Part shown: piece after piece, positions 6,412-10,351 of the stretch
How positions within the stretch are numbered: position 1 is the first letter of the stretch
How the letters are laid out: each line of letters starts with the position of its first letter
Assembly (NCBI GenBank): GCA_029240955.1
Contig: JARDZH010000025.1
Location: forward strand, 1 to 10,351
Source: Pseudomonas sp.
GTDB taxonomy: Bacteria; Pseudomonadota; Gammaproteobacteria; Pseudomonadales; Pseudomonadaceae
Length of the DNA stretch: 10,351 nucleotides
Direction of reading: 5' to 3'
Program-made: the position numbers and the translations under genes
Notes under the pieces: model-generated
The model's database searches: none
What the model was told of the DNA's origin: nothing
What the model saw: only the letters and a program-made list of their open reading frames with translations

Positions 6412-6427
6412 ATGCCGTGCCCGCATA

Positions 6428-6445
6428 CCCGGCGCGACAGCCGGG
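6428..6445 (+). repeat. Hairpin in the phoB-phoR gap
   Basis: CCCGGC and GCCGGG form a perfect six-base stem with a six-base loop (GCGACA), 16 bases after the phoB stop and 27 bases before the phoR start codon. No T-tract follows, so read-through is expected. It could stabilise the phoB mRNA end or lower phoR output relative to phoB. Confidence 0.5.
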
Positions 6446-6472
6446 ATGTACCAGACAAGGATGTACGCTTAA
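6446..6472 (+). other. Short leader-like ORF ending flush with the phoR start
   Basis: ATG at 6446 opens an eight-residue frame (MYQTRMYA) whose TAA stop occupies the three bases immediately before the phoR TTG start. It is in the same frame as phoR. It begins one base after the hairpin and has no ribosome binding site of its own apart from GGG in the hairpin arm. It may be incidental or may couple translation to phoR. Confidence 0.25.
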
Positions 6473-7795
6473 TTGAACCAGAATTGGCACAGCACTCTGA
6501 TACGCCACATGTTGCTGCTGATCAGCGCATGCCTGTTGATCGGGTTGGTCAGCGGCGAATACGGCTGGAGCCTGGCTGTCGGACTGGGCATTTATCTGGC
6601 CTGGACGCTCAAGCAACTGCTGCGTTTGCATGAGTGGCTGAGCAGCCACAAGGCAGACGAGCCGCCGCCCGACGGCTACGGTCTCTGGGGCGAAGTCTTC
6701 GACAGCATCTACCATCTGCAACGCCGCGACCAGCGTGTACGGGGCCGTCTGCAAGCCGTCATCGACCGGGTTCAGGAATCTACCGCCGCTCTCAAGGACG
6801 CGGTGATCATGCTCGACAGCGAAGGCAATCTGGAGTGGTGGAACCGCGCTTCGGAGACACTGCTGGGCCTCAAGACGCCTCAGGACAGCGGCCAGCCAGT
6901 GACCAATCTGGTCCGTCACCCTCGCTTCAAAGAGTATTTCGCACAGGGCAACTACGCAGAACCGCTGGAGATCCCCTCCCCCAGCAATGACCACATGCGT
7001 ATCCAGCTGCTGATTACCCGCTATGGCAACAACGAGCACCTGATGCTGGTGCGTGATGTCACGCGTATTCACCAGCTGGAGCAGATGCGCAAGGACTTCG
7101 TGGCCAACGTGTCCCACGAGCTGCGAACGCCGTTGACGGTAATTTTCGGTTATCTGGAGACGCTGCTCGACAATGTTGATGAGGTCAACCCACGCTGGGT
7201 CCGGGCGCTTCAGCAAATGCATCAGCAAGGCGGCCGCATGCAGACGCTGCTCAACGACCTGCTGTTGCTCGCCAAGCTTGAAGCCACGGATTACCCGTCC
7301 GACAACTACCCTGTGAATGCCGGTGAGCTGCTCAAGACCATCAAAGGCGATGCTCAGGCTTTGTCGGGCAGCAAGAATCAGACGATCACGCTGGACGTTG
7401 AAAGCGACATGCACCTCAAAGGCAGTGAAACCGAGCTGCGCAGTGCTTTCTCGAATCTGATTTTCAACGCGGTAAAGTACACGCCTGCTGAAGGACAGAT
7501 CCGTATCCGCTGGTGGGCAGATGGCCGGGGAGCCCATCTGAGTGTTCAGGACTCCGGTATCGGCATCGAGACCAAACACCTGTCGCGTCTGACCGAGCGC
7601 TTCTACCGCGTCGACACCAGTCGCGCCTCCAACACCGGCGGCACGGGCCTGGGGCTGGCGATCGTCAAGCACGTGCTGTTGCGCCATCGCGGTACGCTCG
7701 AGATCAACAGCGTCCCGGGCAAAGGCAGTATCTTCACCTGTCATTTCGCTCCGGTGCAGCTGGCCAAAGCCGGAGATGGCGAGCCCGCCTACTAG
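6473..7795 (+). CDS. phoR: Phosphate regulon sensor histidine kinase PhoR
   Basis: PhoR phosphorylates or dephosphorylates PhoB according to phosphate supply signalled through the Pst transporter and PhoU. The 440-residue protein has N-terminal hydrophobic segments (about 11-26 and 31-48), a cytoplasmic linker, a PAS domain (about 97-200), a HisKA domain with phospho-accepting His215 in VSHELRTPLT, and an ATPase domain with the N box (FSNLIFNAVKYTP), G1 (DSGIGI), F box (FYRVD) and G2 (GGTGLGLAIVKH). As is typical of PhoR, there is no large periplasmic sensor domain. The start is TTG at 6473, preceded in frame by a TAA stop and by AAGGA 11 bases upstream. The next in-frame ATG (6509) would trim 12 residues but has no ribosome binding site. 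It is co-transcribed with phoB. Confidence 0.97.
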   Translation: MNQNWHSTLIRHMLLLISACLLIGLVSGEYGWSLAVGLGIYLAWTLKQLLRLHEWLSSHKADEPPPDGYGLWGEVFDSIYHLQRRDQRVRGRLQAVIDRVQESTAALKDAVIMLDSEGNLEWWNRASETLLGLKTPQDSGQPVTNLVRHPRFKEYFAQGNYAEPLEIPSPSNDHMRIQLLITRYGNNEHLMLVRDVTRIHQLEQMRKDFVANVSHELRTPLTVIFGYLETLLDNVDEVNPRWVRALQQMHQQGGRMQTLLNDLLLLAKLEATDYPSDNYPVNAGELLKTIKGDAQALSGSKNQTITLDVESDMHLKGSETELRSAFSNLIFNAVKYTPAEGQIRIRWWADGRGAHLSVQDSGIGIETKHLSRLTERFYRVDTSRASNTGGTGLGLAIVKHVLLRHRGTLEINSVPGKGSIFTCHFAPVQLAKAGDGEPAY

Positions 7796-7892
7796 GCAAG
7801 CTGGCCCGCAGCCGCTACATTGCCTCGCTCAAGGCGCGATTTCCGGCGCAGCTGCACCCTTTCAGACCATACGGACCCCGTAAAACCCCACC

Positions 7893-9233
7893 ATGGACCC
7901 TTCCCCTAGTTTTACCCTGGCTTCTCTGTTCGCCGATTTCGGCATGATTCTTTTTGCTCTGTTCCTGGTTCTGCTCAACGGCTTCTTCGTAGCCGCCGAG
8001 TTCGCCATGGTCAAACTGCGCTCGACCCGGGTCGAGGCCATCGCTGACAAGAGCGGCTGGCGCGGACACATCCTGCGCAAGGTTCACGGTCAGCTCGATG
8101 CTTACCTCTCGGCTTGCCAGCTGGGTATCACCCTCGCCTCGCTGGGCCTGGGCTGGGTCGGCGAACCCGCCTTTGCTCACCTGCTCGAGCCGCTGCTGGC
8201 AGCGATGGGCGTGGATACACCTGAAGTCATCAAGGCCGTTTCGTTCTTCACTGCGTTCTTCATCATTTCGTATCTGCACATCGTGGTCGGCGAACTGGCA
8301 CCCAAATCCTGGGCAATCCGTAAACCCGAGCTGCTGTCGCTGTGGACCGCTGCGCCGTTGTACCTCTTCTACTGGATGATGTACCCGGCCATTTATCTGC
8401 TCAATGCCAGCGCTAACACGATTCTGCGCATTGCAGGTCAAGGCGAGCCCGGCCCTCACCACGAACATCACTACAGCCGTGAAGAACTCAAGCTGATTCT
8501 GCACTCCAGCCGTGGCCAGGACCCCAGCGATCAGGGCATGCGCGTGCTGGCTTCGGCCGTGGAAATGGGCGAGCTGGAAGTGGTCGACTGGGCCAATTCG
8601 CGTGAAGATCTGGTGACCCTGGATTTCAATGCGCCGCTCAAGGAAATCCTCGCTCTGTTCCGCCGCCATAAATTCAGCCGCTACCCGGTTTACGACGCCG
8701 AACGCGGCGAATTCGTCGGCCTGCTGCACATCAAGGATCTGCTGCTTGAGCTGGCCGCGCTGGATCACATTCCCGAGTCGTTCAACCTGGCCGAACTGAC
8801 ACGCCCTCTCGAGCGCGTATCACGCCACATGCCGCTGTCCGAGCTGCTGGAGCAGTTCCGCAAGGGCGGCGCCCATTTCGCTCTGGTCGAGGAAGCAGAT
8901 GGCAAGATCATCGGCTATCTGACCATGGAGGACGTGCTTGAAGTGCTGGTGGGCGATATTCAGGATGAGCACCGCAAGGTCGAGCGCGGCATTCTGGCCT
9001 ATCAGCCGGGCAAGCTGCTGGTGCGCGGCGATACGCCTCTGTTCAAGGTCGAGCGTCTGCTGGGCATCGATCTGGACCACATCGAGGCCGAAACGCTGGC
9101 CGGTCTGATCTACGAAACCCTCAAGCGGGTGCCGGAAGAAGAAGAGCAGATGGAAGTCGAGGGCCTGCGCATCATCATCAAGAAGATGAAAGGTCCGAAG
9201 ATTGTTCTGGCGAAGGTGCTGAAGATCGATTGA
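7893..9233 (+). CDS. CNNM/CorC (hemolysin-like) transporter family protein with CBS domains
   Basis: The 446-residue membrane protein has the architecture of the CNNM/CorB-C (HlyC/CorC) family. It has an N-terminal DUF21 transmembrane domain (about 15-200) with LNGFFVAAEFAMV (28-40) and the conserved GELAPKSWAI (133-142), a CBS pair (about 235-290 and 305-357, with KFSRYPVYD and GYLTMEDVLEVLVGDIQDE), and a C-terminal CorC-associated domain (about 365-446). Characterised relatives export or regulate Mg2+, and the CBS pair usually binds ATP or Mg-ATP. An old annotation as hemolysin is unsupported. The start lacks a strong ribosome binding site. The gene follows phoR by 97 bp with no terminator between, so some read-through from phoBR is possible. 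It ends at the REP pair. Confidence 0.9.
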   Translation: MDPSPSFTLASLFADFGMILFALFLVLLNGFFVAAEFAMVKLRSTRVEAIADKSGWRGHILRKVHGQLDAYLSACQLGITLASLGLGWVGEPAFAHLLEPLLAAMGVDTPEVIKAVSFFTAFFIISYLHIVVGELAPKSWAIRKPELLSLWTAAPLYLFYWMMYPAIYLLNASANTILRIAGQGEPGPHHEHHYSREELKLILHSSRGQDPSDQGMRVLASAVEMGELEVVDWANSREDLVTLDFNAPLKEILALFRRHKFSRYPVYDAERGEFVGLLHIKDLLLELAALDHIPESFNLAELTRPLERVSRHMPLSELLEQFRKGGAHFALVEEADGKIIGYLTMEDVLEVLVGDIQDEHRKVERGILAYQPGKLLVRGDTPLFKVERLLGIDLDHIEAETLAGLIYETLKRVPEEEEQMEVEGLRIIIKKMKGPKIVLAKVLKID

Positions 9234-9246
9234 TTAATCGCGCTCC

Positions 9247-9307
9247 TTCGCGGCTGAAGCCGCTCCCACAAGCCAACGCAATTCGTGGGAGCGGCTTCAG
9301 CCGCGAA
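9247..9307. repeat. Perfect facing REP pair between convergent genes
   Basis: Two REP units face each other with 23-base perfectly complementary arms at 9247-9269 and 9285-9307 and a 15-base loop. The arm core reads GTGGGAGCGGCTTCAGCCGC on the plus strand of the right copy. Each unit also contains a short internal hairpin (GCGGCT, GA, AGCCGC). REP elements of this type are abundant in Pseudomonas genomes and are thought to be spread by RAYT transposases; no such gene is in the window. Between the two 3' ends the element could act as bidirectional terminator or mRNA stabiliser. Confidence 0.93.
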
Positions 9308-9326
9308 AAGCGTGGGCAAGCCCTGT

Positions 9327-10229
9327 TCAGTTCCCGCCCACGGCGAAATTAGGCAGGCTCTGTACGGGCTGGGCGAACTCGTAAGGAATGGACTCCAGCG
9401 CCAGACCAGTATTTCGTTGCACGACGAAGTGCAAGTGCGGGCCGGTGCTGTTGCCTGTGTTGCCTGAGCGCGCCAGTGCGCTGCCGACACTCACTCGCTG
9501 TCCTTCCTGGACCGTCACAGAGCCGCGCATCAAATGCAGGTAGACGCCCATCGTCCCGTCGTCATGCAGAATCCGCACGAAGTTGCCTGACGGGTTCGAG
9601 CCTCGGCCCGTCTGATCGTTTTCAATCTTCACCACTGTCCCGGCGCGTGCTGCGATGATCGGCGTGCCGACCGGCATCGCAATGTCCATCGCGTAGCGCC
9701 CCTTGGCACCGTAATGGCTGTATTTACCGCCCGGCCCCTGTGTCAGCCGGAATGGTCCACCGACCCAGGGCAGCGGGTACTTGTAGGCGTGAGTGGCGAC
9801 TTTCGGGTCACCCAGCGTCGAAGTCAGCATGGAGGCGTAGTTCATGGCCTTGCCGGCCACCTTCGGGCTCAATACAACGACCCGTTCATTGCTGCGTGCC
9901 GGAATCGTGCGACGCAGCACCGACGAGGCGCCCGAGATTCCCAGCACGTTCTTGATGCTGGACAGCTTGAGCTCGACTTCGACAGGCGCGTAGAGATCGT
10001 TACGTACGTAGAGACTGTGAACGCCCTTGTCGCGCTTGATGCTCAGATGCACCTGGCGATCGAAACGCTCGACCATGCGGTCCTTGAACACCACCACGGA
10101 CGCGCCGCTGGTTGGCCGGTCCGTGAAAGAGACCACACCGTCGGCGTCGGTGAATTTGTAGATCGTGACCGCCCCGGCCGTTTGCGCGGCCAGCGTCAGG
10201 GCGAACAGTATCGATAGGCGCTCAAGCAT
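9327..10229 (-). CDS. Secreted M23-family (LytM-type) zinc metallopeptidase with N-terminal DUF4124-like domain
   Basis: The 300-residue product has a signal peptide (MLERLSILFALTLAAQTAGA, cleavage near residue 20) and a short DUF4124-like segment (VTIYKFTDADGVVSFTDRP, 21-39). A beta-rich middle region follows, then an M23 domain (about 165-272). Putative zinc ligands are His172 (SHYGAKGRYAMD), Asp182 and His267 in GPHLHF, with catalytic His232 (YLHL) and His265, so it appears active. M23 enzymes cleave peptidoglycan cross-links in the periplasm. The start at 10229 was chosen because it gives a clean signal peptide. A frame upstream to 10328 would place 33 polar residues before the signal peptide. 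The ribosome binding site is poor. The gene converges on the transporter gene across the REP pair. Confidence 0.9.
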   Translation of the reverse strand: MLERLSILFALTLAAQTAGAVTIYKFTDADGVVSFTDRPTSGASVVVFKDRMVERFDRQVHLSIKRDKGVHSLYVRNDLYAPVEVELKLSSIKNVLGISGASSVLRRTIPARSNERVVVLSPKVAGKAMNYASMLTSTLGDPKVATHAYKYPLPWVGGPFRLTQGPGGKYSHYGAKGRYAMDIAMPVGTPIIAARAGTVVKIENDQTGRGSNPSGNFVRILHDDGTMGVYLHLMRGSVTVQEGQRVSVGSALARSGNTGNSTGPHLHFVVQRNTGLALESIPYEFAQPVQSLPNFAVGGN

Positions 10230-10351
10230 CAGGGCAAGGTCGGGTTTGTGGCGATGAAAGCCCAGCCTAGCAGCGTTGCGGGCAAAAGAGGAATCACAGG
10301 TATCAATCGGCAACAGACCTGCCGTCAAGAAATCCGCGCCAAGGCGCCGAT
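10230..10351. other. Terminal 122 bp upstream of the peptidase gene, no gene assigned
   Basis: This is the upstream region of the peptidase gene and the right edge of the window. A minus-strand TTGACG (plus 10323-10328) resembles a -35 but has no good -10 at 17 bases. GCGCC-AA-GGCGC at 10336-10347 is a short inverted repeat. A plus-strand frame from 10254 remains open to the edge but has no ribosome binding site, so I do not call it. Confidence 0.4.

Noticed and set aside
5716..6426. A 236-codon open frame antisense to phoB
   Set aside because: It mirrors phoB codons and shows no domain pattern or start signal.
6221..7744. A 507-codon open frame antisense to phoR
   Set aside because: It lies fully opposite the well-supported phoR gene, has no recognisable motifs, and long antisense frames are expected in GC-rich Pseudomonas DNA.
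7796..7892. Search for a terminator or promoter between phoR and the transporter gene
   Set aside because: No hairpin with T-tract and no acceptable -35/-10 pair could be found.
7815..8768. A 317-codon open frame antisense to the CBS-domain transporter
   Set aside because: It is a GC-driven shadow of the transporter gene, with no motifs.
10270..10325. Possible second Pho box upstream of the M23 peptidase (CTGTTGC and CTGTGAT on the minus strand)
   Set aside because: The half sites are 17 bases apart rather than 11 and match poorly.
10254..10351. Plus-strand frame starting MKAQPSSV and open to the window edge
   Set aside because: There is no ribosome binding site, it overlaps the likely promoter region of the peptidase gene, and too little is visible to judge it.
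1..10351. CRISPR array, tRNA or rRNA genes, transposase, toxin-antitoxin or defence system
   Set aside because: I found no regularly spaced direct repeats, no tRNA-like cloverleaf, and no gene of those families in any frame.

Overview
This is a chromosomal core-genome segment of a fluorescent Pseudomonas, most likely from the P. syringae/P. fluorescens side of the genus. I infer this from gene content and order (SCP2-like gene, HU, rubredoxin reductase, rubredoxin, then divergently ubiC-ubiA, a small secreted protein, phoB-phoR, a CBS-domain transporter and an M23 peptidase), from GC-rich codon use, and from REP elements of the GTGGGAGCGGCTTCAGCCGC type. The order matches what I remember of the P. 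aeruginosa PA5347-PA5363 interval. No search could be run.

Layout. Positions 1-366 hold the 3' end of an unrecognised coiled-coil gene on the plus strand. It converges, across a degenerate REP pair, on a minus-strand block: an SCP2-like membrane-anchored protein (446-838), a glycine-rich lipoprotein (1003-1452), an HU-family nucleoid protein (1714-1989, with a clear terminator), rubredoxin reductase (2177-3325) and rubredoxin (3350-3517). A 194-bp divergent region with three tandem 9-bp repeats separates rubredoxin from the plus-strand ubiC-ubiA pair (3712-5162), which makes 4-hydroxybenzoate and prenylates it for ubiquinone. A small periplasmic protein (5196-5573, minus) lies between ubiA and phoB and is transcribed away from phoB. 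phoB (5722-6411) is preceded by a recognisable Pho box, and phoR (6473-7795, TTG start) follows. Next come a CNNM/CorC-type transporter (7893-9233, plus) and, convergent across a perfect REP pair, an M23 peptidase (9327-10229, minus).

Functional logic. phoB-phoR is the phosphate-starvation two-component system, and the Pho box indicates autoregulation. Rubredoxin and its reductase form an NADH-driven electron-transfer pair. The transporter and the peptidase are envelope genes that sit next to phoR by synteny rather than by any visible regulatory link.

I do not see a clearly new defence, mobile or secretion system. The window is mostly ordinary housekeeping DNA. The less explained items are small: the 9-bp repeats directly upstream of rubredoxin, the hairpin and nine-codon ORF between phoB and phoR, the palindrome and the lipoprotein near 950-1450, and the REP pairs in two of the convergent gaps.
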